A stretch of DNA of 64,000 bases from assembly GCA_964019055.1 (NCBI GenBank), contig OZ025212.1:11747391-11811390 (forward strand). The letters are read 5' to 3'. Origin of the DNA: Anthopleura xanthogrammica (lineage: Eukaryota; Cnidaria; Anthozoa; Actiniaria; Actiniidae). A model generated the notes under the pieces. It saw nothing but the letters and a program-made list of their open reading frames with translations. It searched no databases and was not told the DNA's origin. This document shows positions 31,242 to 43,600 of this stretch, piece after piece (positions within the stretch are counted from its first letter, which is position 1; every line of letters begins with the position of its first letter). The position numbers were made by a program, and so were the translations under genes.

Positions 31242-34200
31242 ATGGCGAGGAGTCCTGACTTTCTGCAGCAGTCGTTTGTCACGAATAACGAGAAAAAAAG
31301 CAAGGCAAAAGAGATTGACTTACAAGATATAGGAGAAGACAACTTGAGTGCCTTAGAAATCTATCTAAATGACTTGGATCAAGAAAAAAGGCCAGAGAGT
31401 AGAAAAAGTGATATATTAGACAGCCAAAACAACAACGTCCAGTCTTCCACAAGCAACACCTCTAAAGAAGGTTCCTGTCTGAAGCAGAAGAAAGAACAAA
31501 ATGATTCTAGGAGTAAAAGCTCATCCAAAAGATGCTGTTCATCTGTTATGATCGCGATATTCATTTTCATATCTCTTGCATCTCTGTTTATTAATGTGCT
31601 CATGGTCAAAGGAGTTATTGTTCCAAGTGGATGTCAGAGAATCGAGAGTAGAAAAGGTTGGTATTATGCAATGATGCTGTGCATCTATGATTATCTAGTT
31701 AATGTTCTACCACATATAATTCATATGCTTTGTGTATGATCTATCTGCTGAGATACTTGAAATGAAAATGAAATGAAAAAAGGGTATCAAGAAGCCCGGC
31801 AGTAAATGATAGCATTTTCAGTGCCCCTTGCATGCATCTTGCCTGATAATTCCTATTCCTAATAATTTTCTAAGGCTTACTAGTTTTTTAGAATTGTATA
31901 TATTCTTATCATATAGACCTCTTGTAGCCGGTCGGAATGCAGCTCGATTTGGAGGGCAAAACAATAGGTTCCAATTCTCAGGAGCTCGAAACTCTTTTGT
32001 TATACCCTCACAATTGAGCTGCATTGACGTTAGGTGAAAGGGGTCTATAACAGTGAAAACAAACTCGTTCAACTGCATCGGTCACCATGTACCTACTTCA
32101 TTCATAAAATCACAAAAGAAACCTTAACCAATCATCAAAACTTAATTTATGTGCGTTTTTACTTGGATGATTTAGACTTGGGTTTAGACCTCCTTAATAT
32201 AATAAGTCTTTCGTTGTATACGTCATTCTGGAGTAGTCGAAGTATATAGTAAATATCGTGTGCACCCATATTACGACTTTGATGCCTTGCCATTCTTATT
32301 TTAAGCAACTGGCACCATTTCAAATATCTTTCTAAGAAGAAATTATTTAATTAAATTTTACGAGTGAAGCCTTGTTGTTTTGCTCAGGGCAATGTGATCG
32401 GTGTGACAGAGGGTTTGTCTTATGCACCCACATGACCGCAGTATGCTTTGAATTTTAAAAGCATAAGTTTGGTAGACTTGTTGAAGTTGGTTTTACTGAC
32501 TTTCTTGAGGACCTTTGACTTCTACGGCGAGATATACGTCAAAGAGAAAAGACTTACAAACATAATTTCCGTCGAAACCTTTCAAGTGTCTTAATGTCTT
32601 GACATAATAAATGTTAAAAATTCATCAATCATTTTGAATAATAAAACTATGTAACCACAGGCAACCCAGTGCCCGTATAGGACCAGGACTTACCAAGTGT
32701 GGTTAAGGAGATATTTAGTAATATCTTAATCATGTTGTCCTCTCTGGGTGGTTTATTCCACAAATAGCGCACATAATATTCATAGTGAACCGAAGATATG
32801 TTAATTGTGCTGTCAGGTCAATAGGGCTTAAGAGTGGATGTCTGTAACGATCGAGCAAAATTTAAAATCCGCGGCAAACCTCGAGAATTCGATTTCGCTC
32901 ATACTTTCAAGTTTGATAGAGCAATCTTTCCTGAGAATAACTGTATAGTTGGTTTTATAAAATAATGTTTCATTTCGGAGAAAAATGCAAATTTACAAAG
33001 TCCGCCGAAAATGCCATTTGTAACTATGAATTTTGACTCAACTTTAGTGGTCTCGCGTAGAAAACTGAGTCGCTCCAAGACCAAAATAACTCCTAATCCT
33101 TGTTATATAATCTATTGTTTATTGTTTGAGTGATTTTGAGATAGATTAGCCAATTCTAACTCCTCGAAATAATTTTATTCTCTACACCTATATTTTGAGT
33201 AGATAAAAATTGATCTTACAAAAAGCCATATAGCAAATGTGCTAAACCTTAAATTCACTTAGAACTTCGGCGATTGAATGTTGAAATGATGGTCTTTCAA
33301 ATCATAGAAAGATTTCTTTGGGCAAATGCTTGTGCGTGACGCTTCACATCGTCAAAGTATGGTGAAATTGTATTTATTTGACCTCTGGCGGTCATTAAAA
33401 GCAACTCTAAATCTCGTAGTTTGTTTTGACTTCAAGTCAATAAAACCGCTCTAAAAAGCTACAAAAAGATAAAAGAATGCTTCTTTAGAGAATTCTTACC
33501 TGTTTCGATCTGAAAGTGGTAAATTTTAGGATCTCTCGGCAAAGTTTTCACTTCCGATTACCGTTACTATAATCCCCTACTCGTGTCACAAGCTTGTCAA
33601 TAGTTTCGCCACAGGAAGCCCAACGATGATTATATAACTGACATAAGATCAAACCGAAGATATGTTAATTGTGCTGACAGGTCAATAGGGCTTAAGGAGG
33701 AAGACGTGTCATCAAAGGGTTAATTGAATAAGTAAAAACGTACAACAACAAGTTCTTATTAACCCATCCAGTTGTAATCTAAACCATTTATTTGTCAGTA
33801 GCATTTGTGTTACTATTGGGATCATAAGGAGCCCGATTTAGATAGTGCCAGTCCTCCATAACAGTATTTCTGTGTGAGGAGTTGTTGTTGTTAGCCATTG
33901 GCTATTTTAATAAAGTGCTACCTAGAAAAAAAAACAAAAAAAAAAACAAGATCGGACTTTATGGTAAAATAAAGAAAATATTATACTGTACTTTTGCTTG
34001 TATCGTTCTTCCATTACCTCGTGTTTTGGAGGATTTGCACTATCTTGGCCTCAAGCCCCCAAAAAATTCAAAAAGGGTATTTTTGAGTGATTTTATTTTC
34101 GCCTCTTACTTTTATCGGTTGGGCTCCCTGTGCTCGGGATTTCAAACAAACGGCTCGCTAATTTATCCTGTAGGGTGTTATGTAAGGATATCAAACAGAT

Positions 34201-36808
34201 TGAATTGAAGTGTACTTTAAAGACTTTAATACATATTGAAATTAGTTCTCGCCAGCGAAGCAAGTCGACGCAGTAGTCAAAGCAAGGGAAACAAAATTTT
34301 CCGTCCTCTTGTGCTTGCGCCTCTTCTTTTCATAGCACGGAACATGCACTAGCTTGTGTCGGATGGCGTCGCTAGTGAGAACGAGGCGATACGATTAAAG
34401 ACTTGCACATGCGCACAGGTGTATGCACTAAATTGAAGGAGCCTTGCTGCTCGCATGCACAGGAACAATTCACTAACGCACAATAATGTGTTTTGATGAT
34501 CACAGCCGAAAATTTGCAAAGTAATTCTCAACTGCTGCAAACAGTACAAGAGATGAATAGAAATGTAACAGAACTACGAACAATGATGGTAAGGAAGTTG
34601 AGCTGGCTGTATTAGCAGTATTAGTTTATTATTAAGGTAAGGTGATCGTGATATTTTTACTCGATGAAATTTCTTTAAAATTGGCACAAAGATAGCTCTG
34701 TTTGAGTAAAAGAATAATAAAACAAAATAAAAATGGGGGCTGCCGAATTTGTTTAGATGCTATTTTTAATGTTTGTTAAATATGGGGCTTAAACTCAGTT
34801 TTTTAACCACAATTTCAGTTTCTTAAGTGAAATTTAATGCTGATTCTGAATATGAAAAGAAAAAAGGGGTTTCCTGAGCTCGCTTTTCAGATAATCAGCA
34901 TTTAATCAATTGATGGCTAAGCGCGAGTTTTTGCAGCAAAAATTGCGCAAGCGGAAGTGATCAGTAAAAATTTACAACCCATAAGAGTAATAGTTCGTTG
35001 CAGACTATATCATGTAAAAATGACGGCTAGTGAATCATTCTACGATACCACAGGTATATCTTTGAATAGAAGACAAAGAAATACCTTGATTTTTCTTATT
35101 TCGTTCTTCCAGTGCCAGTGCTCTCAAAAATCTCATAAAGTCGAACAAAAATTCCTACGAAAATCTTTTTTTTTTTTGTACGTTAAAGCCGGCGGCCTGC
35201 GTGCAACCAGACTAAACTCTGGGTACTGAACTCTGACTAAACTCTGGGTAACCAGAGTTTATTGGGGTTTCACGCAGGCTAGTACGTTAAAAATTTCATT
35301 TTTAAAACAATTTGATATAACTTATATTTTTAGGAGTTCTTTCAATTAAACTTATAAAAAGTCCCGGTCAAAATTTGAGAATTTTGTATTTTATTCAGTG
35401 GTTTTTGTGCGCGCGCACATCGCTGGCTGAAGTCGAGCGTTCAAAAGAGGGCAGTCACCTTAAAATACAAGCTCCATCCATCCCTATCTTTTTAATTTGT
35501 AATTCGTGATTGTAAAGCGCGTGTGCAGAAATGATGTGCACGAATACGCGATCGCATTACCTTTATAGATAAATTATCAATAAATCATCGATTCCTTTTC
35601 CTTGGAAATAGTGAATAAAAAGGAGGCTAAATGAATGTTTTGATGTGTTGTATTGAAGAAGACAAAACCGGATGAGAATCACAGCATCAGATCGTCACTC
35701 GCAACCGTATTGGCTACAGTCAAACGAATGGAAGAGAAAGTGAAGCTGTTAGAGGGGACGATAGAGGATCAAAAATTAACGATACTTCAACTAAAAACAC
35801 AGGTAAAACGATACCAAATTAAGGTGTCTACACAATCTACAATCTTTACAAGAAGCTATACAATAATTTTGATATGACTAAATGATATGATAAATCTTTC
35901 TTCTAGATATCTCTTGTGAACAGCAGGAACCGGACCGTGTCTGGGGAACAAGGACCACCAGGTCCCAGGGGGCCACAGGGACCAGAAGGACCACAGGGAC
36001 CAGAAGGACCACAGGGACCCGAAGGACCACAAGGACCTCGAGGGCTTACTGGGCCTCAGGGTCCCTCAGGCACAGATGGTACACCGGGACTAGCAGGTGT
36101 AAGGGGAGTCCAGGGTTCTCAAGGGCATCCAGGTTATAACGGCACTCAAGGTGTCCCAGGAAAACCTGGATCAGGAAACCTTACTGCGTGTGTGTATCAA
36201 GTAGACAAGGGAGCGGGAACTACTCCTGGTGACGGCGCTCAAGCTGAAGTTGTCATTCGCGAGCCCAGGGTAAGCGGAATATACCGTAAAATATCTGCTA
36301 ACCCACCACCTAGTTAAGTTAACCGGCCACCTATGTTATATTAAGCGACCAAACTGTATTTAGTGGCCAGTTGTCAAAGTCTTAATAGAGTTTCGACTAT
36401 ATTTTCTATAAAGACTCCTTGCATGTGTTGTCAAAGCAAGTTGGAGGACAAAACAAAAGGTATATGAAAGGGGTATCTTTTTGCCGAAATTTGGCATATA
36501 AAAGGGTAAGGGGTTGATTGAGAGTAGTCTGTGCCGAGCATTCCTCTACAAAATGTTTAGGAGTACTCCCATCCCCCGGAAACATTCGTTCATTGGTTTC
36601 CTTTATATTTTAGGATAAACGTATACTCGGAGCCACGTGTTCAACAAACAATGCCAAAGTAAGCATTCTTAGTTCAGAACTGCAACAAGGTACAAATGTG
36701 AGGTTCTACAAATGCAAGTGTTCGGGTAAATCACAGGCACTACCGTTAACGGCAAATACTCCCATGTACTGCTATATACACTATTGGATCTGTCCTTTGA
36801 TATCCTGA
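31242..36808 (+). CDS. Gene C: type II transmembrane short-collagen protein
   Basis: Exons: 31242-31656, 34506-34588, 35659-35802, 35907-36269 and 36614-36808, giving 399 residues. The start ATG is chosen because B conserves it; upstream ATGs at 31173 and an in-frame extension exist only in C. Residues 1-100 are cytoplasmic with a serine-rich insert relative to B and KRCCSS; the helix is about 101-127. Exons 2-3 encode a coiled-coil stalk ([39 protein letters not shown]). The collagen exon has about 25 triplets with a GPQGPE repeat. The end module reads ATCSTNN, YKCKCSG and [12 protein letters not shown]. Exon 1 lies 2.85 kb upstream of exon 2, but phases agree (1, then 0). The weak GTTGGT donor is shared with B, and read-through would add 27 residues. 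Confidence 0.82.
31914..32047. repeat. MITE family 1, copy 3 (134 bp)
   Basis: Ends TAGACCTCTTG and GAAAGGGGTCTA, with cggaatgcagctcgatttgg and caattctcaggagctcgaaa, match copy 1 in the same orientation. It lies in gene C intron 1, just after the point where homology to gene B ends. Confidence 0.8.
32789..33703. repeat. 44-bp direct repeats 871 bp apart in gene C intron 1
   Basis: accgaagatatgttaattgt followed by gct(g/c)..caggtcaatagggcttaag occurs at 32789-32832 and again at 33660-33703 with one mismatch. The intervening 827 bp has no coding sign. It could be a short segmental duplication or an insertion bounded by repeats. Confidence 0.7.
35197..35283. repeat. small hairpin element in gene C intron
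   Basis: gcctgcgtgcaaccag and ctttggggtttcacgcaggc-type arms face each other, with a repeated gactaaactctgggta inside. Its GCCTGCGT ends resemble the TAGCCTGC ends of the element at 27593-27709. Confidence 0.5.
36412..36460. repeat. MITE family 1 half copy
   Basis: agactccttgcatgtgttgt and aagttggaggacaaaacaaa match the left half of family 1. No right arm follows. It lies in the last intron of gene C. Confidence 0.6.
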
Positions 36809-37189
36809 ATAATCAACTAGCATGCACTTCATATCAATAGGCAATGTACATGAAAGTTCACAAAGCACTCTGGGAAAGTGAGTCCTGTAAAAATGGAACA
36901 TGTCAGGCAAATCAAAGGAAATATCAGAAAAAATTACTCATTTCTATAAGAAATGTGGAAGGAAAAATTGTCAGATGAGCCAAAAAAGCATAAGAACTTA
37001 CTTTCCAATCATGCTTTGTGCTAGGATTTTGAGCTCATGCACATTGGCTTTTATATCCATGACCAATTTGTTTAAAGTCGTTTTCCATAACGCGTGCGTC
37101 GTCGTCACGACAAACTAGGTTATTTTCTCTTTTTAAGTTTACAAAGTTATTATTTTTAGAACCTCTTATTATTGCAATTCCAAAAATAT

Positions 37190-37395
37190 ATATTATACAG
37201 ACTAGATTTGGTAGACGAGACGTCATTGTTTCTTCGTCGTCGTTGTGTGTTTCGAATTCGTCGTCGATGCTTAAGATCCCTGATAAGATTTGGTGGACGT
37301 TGATCAAGGCTTCCATGAAGTTGTCGGAAAACACAAAGATTTCAGTCAAGGACACGTGACTACAGAATGTCATGGAAACGCCTTGATTGACGCCT
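37190..37395. repeat. fold-back family 3, copy 1
   Basis: ggtggacgttgatcaaggct...ccatgaagttgtcggaaaa faces cacgtgactacagaatgtca followed by tggaaacgccttgattgacg. The same arrangement recurs at 43080-43260. Confidence 0.65.
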
Positions 37396-39292
37396 TATTC
37401 AGTAGACCCAGTCCCTTGTGGACTAAGTCCTTGTAGCCCTCCCTACGCACAGTATAGATTCGTGTGACAGACGACGGATATGTTTATCTAGATATCATGA
37501 CCAAGCTGTATATTACGTGTAAATACATATTATATCTAAAAATGAAACATTCCTTTGTACAAAGGCTTGCAATCATTCTCAAGAGAACTGATAAAAATAC
37601 GACAAGTATGTTGGTTTGGGCTGACAATCAATTCAATGGAAAATATTTTGTTAAATTCAGCCAACATGGTGGCTATGTAAATATAAGAGTAAACCAATAA
37701 AGTGTTGTTTTCCCAGTCGTTTCCTTTGCTGTCTGCGTATCGTTTGTTGGGTTTAAAATATGATAATGTGAATACATTATTATAGATTTTATTGGAGTAA
37801 AGTTACCAAGCGGTACTTTAAAAAGATATGTTACGACTAAAACACGTCCATGACCAAGCATATATAATCTCCTCTTCTCCCCCCGGACCCAGATATCACG
37901 AGAGCTGTTGCCATGGTGACGTGTCTATTTACATTAAGGATCACTTGTGGTTTGAGAGTGAAATGTATGACCTATACCACATGCAAAGAGTCAATCAACC
38001 CGCCAAAACTGGCCACGGAAATACACTTGGCTCCTTGCTTATTCCAGGTCAAACTCCTTCTAACATCCAGTATCTCTATAATTTCTTTCAGTTTAGCTGA
38101 ATATAAAAGTTTTTTTTGTTATTAAAAAGGGTAATGACGATTCAAACGAAGTTCGTTGCCATAACGACTGGCGAGTTTTGACTCGAGGCTGCTCGACATG
38201 TGGCAGTTCAATCGGAAATGCTTGAAACCGTTAAGTTATTAAAAGATGAATTAACCTATCAAGTGTAGATAACTTGGTATGTGTCGCTGCTTGTAGAATC
38301 CTACATATCAGTATTACAGCTTCTATTTCCCGCCAATGTCTACTTCTTTTATCGTCTGTGCCTTGCGCCACCGCTAACTCGCTATATCTTGCTATACGTC
38401 CCATAACTGACTTACCTCGGTTCATTCATCCTACAGCAACGTCTACTCTACATTGACCATCCATAGCCTATCTACTTCAACATATATTACTAATATATGT
38501 ATTATATACAGTCAATGTCATTAATGTTGTTCACCATAAAAGACATTTAGACGAAAAGAAATGTCACGTGATACCTAATACACTCGCTCTAAATGCTCGA
38601 TACCAGCAATCATTGTATGAGTAGAGTTCATTATTATCATTCTCTGTTCATTATTAATCATTATAGAGTTTGAAACAAATAAACAAATCATCACGTGATA
38701 CTTCTTTTGGTCTTTAAGTCTTTTTTCACAGACAACCTTTTTGACAATGGCTGTATTATGTCCTACTGATCATGAATTTGTCAGTATTGGTTTGGGTATT
38801 TCTCTTCTTGTTATAAGTTAGTTTTGTATGCTAGTCAAGTACGTCACACTGCGGTCACCGATGTTCATGATTTGAATAATTATCGTACAGATAATTCCAG
38901 CATATTCTTCATGACATAAATATGTGATGTAACAGAATGTCTAGTCTTTAAGGTAAAGGAAAAAAACCCAAGAGTTATGTTTGGAGCAGTCCGTCTCAAA
39001 TCACCGACGGACATACACTGAGTATAGTTTTACGAAGTGAATCGTTTGCCAGCATGAAGCCTGAGGGATAAGGGTTCCTGCTGATCAGTTTTAACCTACC
39101 GCCGCTCAACATACCTGAACAAGAAAAAACGCGATCAGTGCAGGAGAAGTCGGGGTCGGATCGAGGTTGGATCACAAGGCTGTACTATGATATAGTGAGA
39201 ACATGAGAATAACCAATAACGTCCAGTTTCCTCTGAATTTTACATCATTGCTCTGAAAATCGTTCATAAAATTAAACCAAGTTTGAACTAAG

Positions 39293-39460
39293 AGAAGCAC
39301 GGGTGGCGTAGCGGTGAGAGCGCCAAGGCGACCCGAGTTCGAGTCCCGACGGGCTCTGTGTTTTCCTCCCTCCACAAAAATCAACTTCTAAATTCCAATT
39401 CGATCATGGAACGAGAGCCACTGGCTATTAAATGCTCATTACCATGGTAAAACAAGGACG
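39293..39460 (+). mobile_element. SINE family 2 copy with tRNA-like head
   Basis: The head gggtggcgtagcggtgagag and B-box gagttcgagtcccgacggg are tRNA-like. The body has ttttcctccctccacaaaaa, tcaacttctaaattccaatt and cgatcatggaacgagagcca, and it ends gtaaaacaaggacg. The middle part seen in other copies (ctctcctgtgcttcgaggg) is missing, so it is a short variant. Confidence 0.8.
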
Positions 39461-40696
39461 ATTTGTTTAATAAACTGAGTAAGGTATACCTAAAACTAGC
39501 CCGTGTACAATATATCTAATATATGATCTTGACAGTGCATCAGATACACACCGAAATGTTTGAACGTGCTGCCTTTATTTGATGTTCAAAGATTAAACAT
39601 GGAGGTTTATTGTGTACTTTACCAAAACAAAATTTACTTTCCTATTCAAGTTTGCCTTTTGTGGTTTTGTTCGTGACTTCGTGACTTGTTTCCTGCCATT
39701 CCACGGTCGGTAAAACAGGCCATGAGGGCGTCTCAAACCCCGTCTCAAACACTCCCTTCTCAGTATTACCAAACAGAAACCTTGATAAAGATGTTGAGAA
39801 CTGCTAAGCTCGATATCTGCTCTATCTAATTGTATTCTTAGTACTTTTGGTACGATTTGAACGCAGGACTCTTCGTGATGGCGTGGTTTAGAGGAAAAGT
39901 ACACACCAACAGAAAAATTTCCGAACAATTTGAATGTTTACCACAGGTATTACAGAAATTTCTTATCAACTGTTGCAGTTTAGAAGCCAATTGATTAAAA
40001 CCGATTTTCAAAAACCCCTTCACTTTGTGGTTTTGCCGGTCAAAATCCATTAAAAAGAACTCCGATAAAAATTTTAAACTGCTCTTAAAATTCCTTACTT
40101 CTGAATACTGACCACAGCCAATGGTTGATTCTAGTTAGCAAGTCGTGGAATTACTCATGAAAGAAACGCACAGGGTTTCGCCATATGTAACAATTTTGAG
40201 ACATTATTGAGTATTTTTCTAGCCTTTGGCTCTAATATTTACCTCTCAATAGACGCGTGCAATGTCGGGTGCAGGAGAGCAGACTGGCTATCGTCAAGTG
40301 GGCTAAAAATAGTTTGTCCTGAAACGGCCCGTGTTTACCAAAACAATTCATTTTATTCCATGACTACAGATTTCATGAAAAGACTTTTATTTGAAATAGA
40401 CCTTTGAGGCCAGTTTTGGTTCAAGATGGTTGAGAGCGAAGGTCGTGTAAAAACCCGATATCTTACGGACCTGTTAACCTTCTTGCCGGATCACGTGACG
40501 GATGAGCCGTGCGATTTCCGGATTTTTGTAAACAAATCTTACGTATCAGTGACCATGCTTCATTCATGATTGCCGCCAGTTCACCCAACTACTGCGCTAT
40601 CCTCCGGGGGGGCTTTTTACTACAGTGGCATATTTCCTCGATCAATTCTAGAAAATCAAAGGACCTGTTTTTTCTTGTCCATTAGAATCTACTGAC

Positions 40697-43600
40697 ATGA
40701 GTCGATCTCCTCGTCAATTGAATCAGTTTGGAGGTCGTGTTGAACCAATCTTATTCAAGTCTATGAGCAGCTCAAAGAATCGGGGCTCCAAGGAACTCCA
40801 ACCACAACATTCTATTCAAATGGCTACCCGTTCTACTGCGTCATCCAATGCTTTTATTGAACTTTCCCAAACGAAGGATACTCTGGAATGTATCCGTGAA
40901 GACAACGGAGGCCATGTTTCTCATCAGCCCACGAGAACGGCAGATTTTTTTACAGTCCCCACGAATCAACAGAAAAGTCGAAACCAGTCGCCTGTGAGTA
41001 GTGATTGTAGGTGGGGGTTGGTAGACGACGAAAGCCAATCTGGCCATGGAGATCGACATGTACAAATGAACAAGAAAATATGTTTGATAATGTCAGTGGT
41101 GTGTTTTATATCCATTGGTGGGTTATTACTGACTGCTCTCATGTTAGTGGGATTTATTGGTTCTAAAACAGGATGTGCCTGTTCTACAAGTAACCAAGGT
41201 ATGTCAAATCACCGCCTATAACATTCTTCCATCCTTTCAACTATTTGAAACATCTCTACGCAATTACTCCGCAATTACTATTATTTTGTAAGTGCGTGGG
41301 GGAAAAGTGGCTGTTTGTAGTACATCCAAGCCAGAAGGGAGGTGGCGTCTCTATTTATTTATTTATTTATTTATTTTCTTTTAATGGAAAGTAACGTACA
41401 AGTGGATTAGTTAATCCCGCCGTAGTTCGTCGCATCCTGATTTAAAGTTTCATGACGAAAACTCAAATCGTTTTGGTGTTTACATATAGATTACTCTCTC
41501 AGAATAATTCTAAGATTCACGTCAGTTCCTGTTTATTACATTGCGGGAGATATTTCACCAAAAAGAGTTCAGGAATTCATATGATTCTTAGAAAACTGTC
41601 TGTTGTGTCAGACGGCGACTCGAGCTCGGCTTTGCGGGAACGTTTTCTTTTCTCGCGAATTAAGAGTACTATCCGATGCCGTATTGGCCGATATGGGGAA
41701 TACTTTTCAAATCGGTATCATGTGTGGTCACTACAACACCGTAAGAATTGGATCAATGTTTTGATTGATGGCCTCTTCAATCATTCACAATATTCGGATC
41801 ACCCGGTTCTTGGGATTTATATATAGATGTTCCTTAGCATAAGTGATCGCGGTGTGGTGTCCGTAACTGATTCTCAACGATAAATAAAATCGTGATCATG
41901 CTCTTAAAAGATAGGTCGTATGGTAAGATCAGCGCACTTCAGAATTGGTTCTCTATGACCTTCCAAGGCTAAAATATCTTAAGATATCGCTTCTACGTGC
42001 AAGGGTGAAATCAGAGTTCTACAGAATTGTACCTTCACCTCATACCGCTCATTCACATTAGTTAAGTTTATAAGCCTGCTGCCAGACACTGTAAGTGCCT
42101 ATTGACCAGTTTAACTGTGGTGATTCTGTAATCGATATGAAATATAATATAACGCAGACGTAAGCCATTTTGATTGGATGAGACACGGCTCTTTTTTTCT
42201 AGAACTTTAAACAGCACGGTGTGTGTCCGTAGGAATGGCTAGAAGCAATTTAACTCTCCCACGGAATAGCCCCAAGTTCTAACCACTAGAAAGAATGAAA
42301 GGAGTTTACCAGACAATTCTGTTTCATTACATTGAAAATTATTTACATGTAACAGATGTAATTGCAAGGTTTTTTTAGAGCTTTGGTTTTTTTTTTTTTG
42401 TTTTTTGTTGTTTTTGTTTTTGCTTTTACATCCTCGCGCTCTATTTAGTAGCTAGCTCACGATGTTGTTATTTCACTTGGATACCGCGCTTTCCATTAAT
42501 TGCGTAGATAGATATTGTGCGTGTACTTTCACAACCCTGGAGATGGCTGCCATGGCCGACAGCTTGGTTGGACTGATATAAAATACAAACGCACCTTTCA
42601 TCATAAACCATTATTTATTGGACTAATAAACGCCTGCGTACAGGATATCTTGAACAAACAGTGAGAATGTTGTACTTTGTGTGGAGTCGAATAAACATTA
42701 TTGTTTCCGCCCGTCGATACGTGCATGATAGACATGCTATACATCGTTGTAACAAGCCCTCAAGATATTTCCGATAAGTATATATCTGATAAGTATTCAA
42801 TAATGCCGGCCACATTCACGGATTAACAGTCCATCTGTATTTCACTATCGTCACACATCTGATTTAACTTTCATGGAATTCGAAACCAGTTTTAATCACC
42901 GTTTTTTACTCGGAATAATCGAATAACTGAACAAATAACTCCCTATCGAGGACGAGGTATGTTACCGGGGTATCTACGAAGAAATTGCCCGAGGGAGGTT
43001 TCAGCTCAGTTATGTACAAGCTCTTAAGTCACGGAATCGGAGAATCAGATATTAAGTTGTTACAGCGCTTCTCAATCACACGCGCGAAATCGTACAATTA
43101 TCTGTCGCGACAAGAAATAGGTTTTGCTGGATGTCAATCAAAGTGTTTCCATGACATTGTCGGAAAAGAAAAAGTTGTCAAGTGCACGTGGCTATGGAAT
43201 GTCATAGAAACGTCTTGATTGACGTCCACCAAAACCTACTTCATCGACAGCAAATTTTACGAATTCGCGCGTTTGATTGGAAAGTGTCCAATATGGCACA
43301 CGTAATTGAATGTCTGTATTTCCATATGTTTCAACCTTTAGTGGTTTCAAGATTGGATATGCGCGTTGCGATCCATCCCTCTGTGCACTGATATACCAGT
43401 AATGGACCAGAGTGAAGCTGGTGTCACATTTTTGAGTCAGATTTTTGGATCTGTTGTCAGATTTTTTCCCGGGGGGCGTACAAACGTTGAGATAGTATAC
43501 TCATCAGTTACGTTATATGGAACAAAAATCTTAAAATGCTTAAAAACTGCTCTATACGGGCTCGTGGATTTGTTCTATATAACGTAACTGATGAGTATAC

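Larger units (their letters stand above)
26340..31890 (+). repeat. Segmental duplication, copy 2 (B exon 2 to C intron 1)
   Basis: Partner of 15990-26210. It runs from gene B exon 2 to the start of C intron 1, about 5.5 kb. Both borders again lie in first introns. Homology of the B and C first introns fades near 26210 and 31890 (shared aattttctaaggctta), which marks the right-hand breakpoint zone. Confidence 0.88.
36809..40696. other. C-D intergenic region
   Basis: No exon chain is visible. A canonical AATAAA occurs at 37696-37701. The region holds a fold-back element (37190-37395) and a tRNA-headed SINE (39293-39460). The promoter of gene D presumably lies near 40500-40690. Confidence 0.55.

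Noticed and set aside
41452..41826. 124-residue frame in gene D intron 1
   Set aside because: No domain, no splice continuity with D phases and mixed composition; probably chance.
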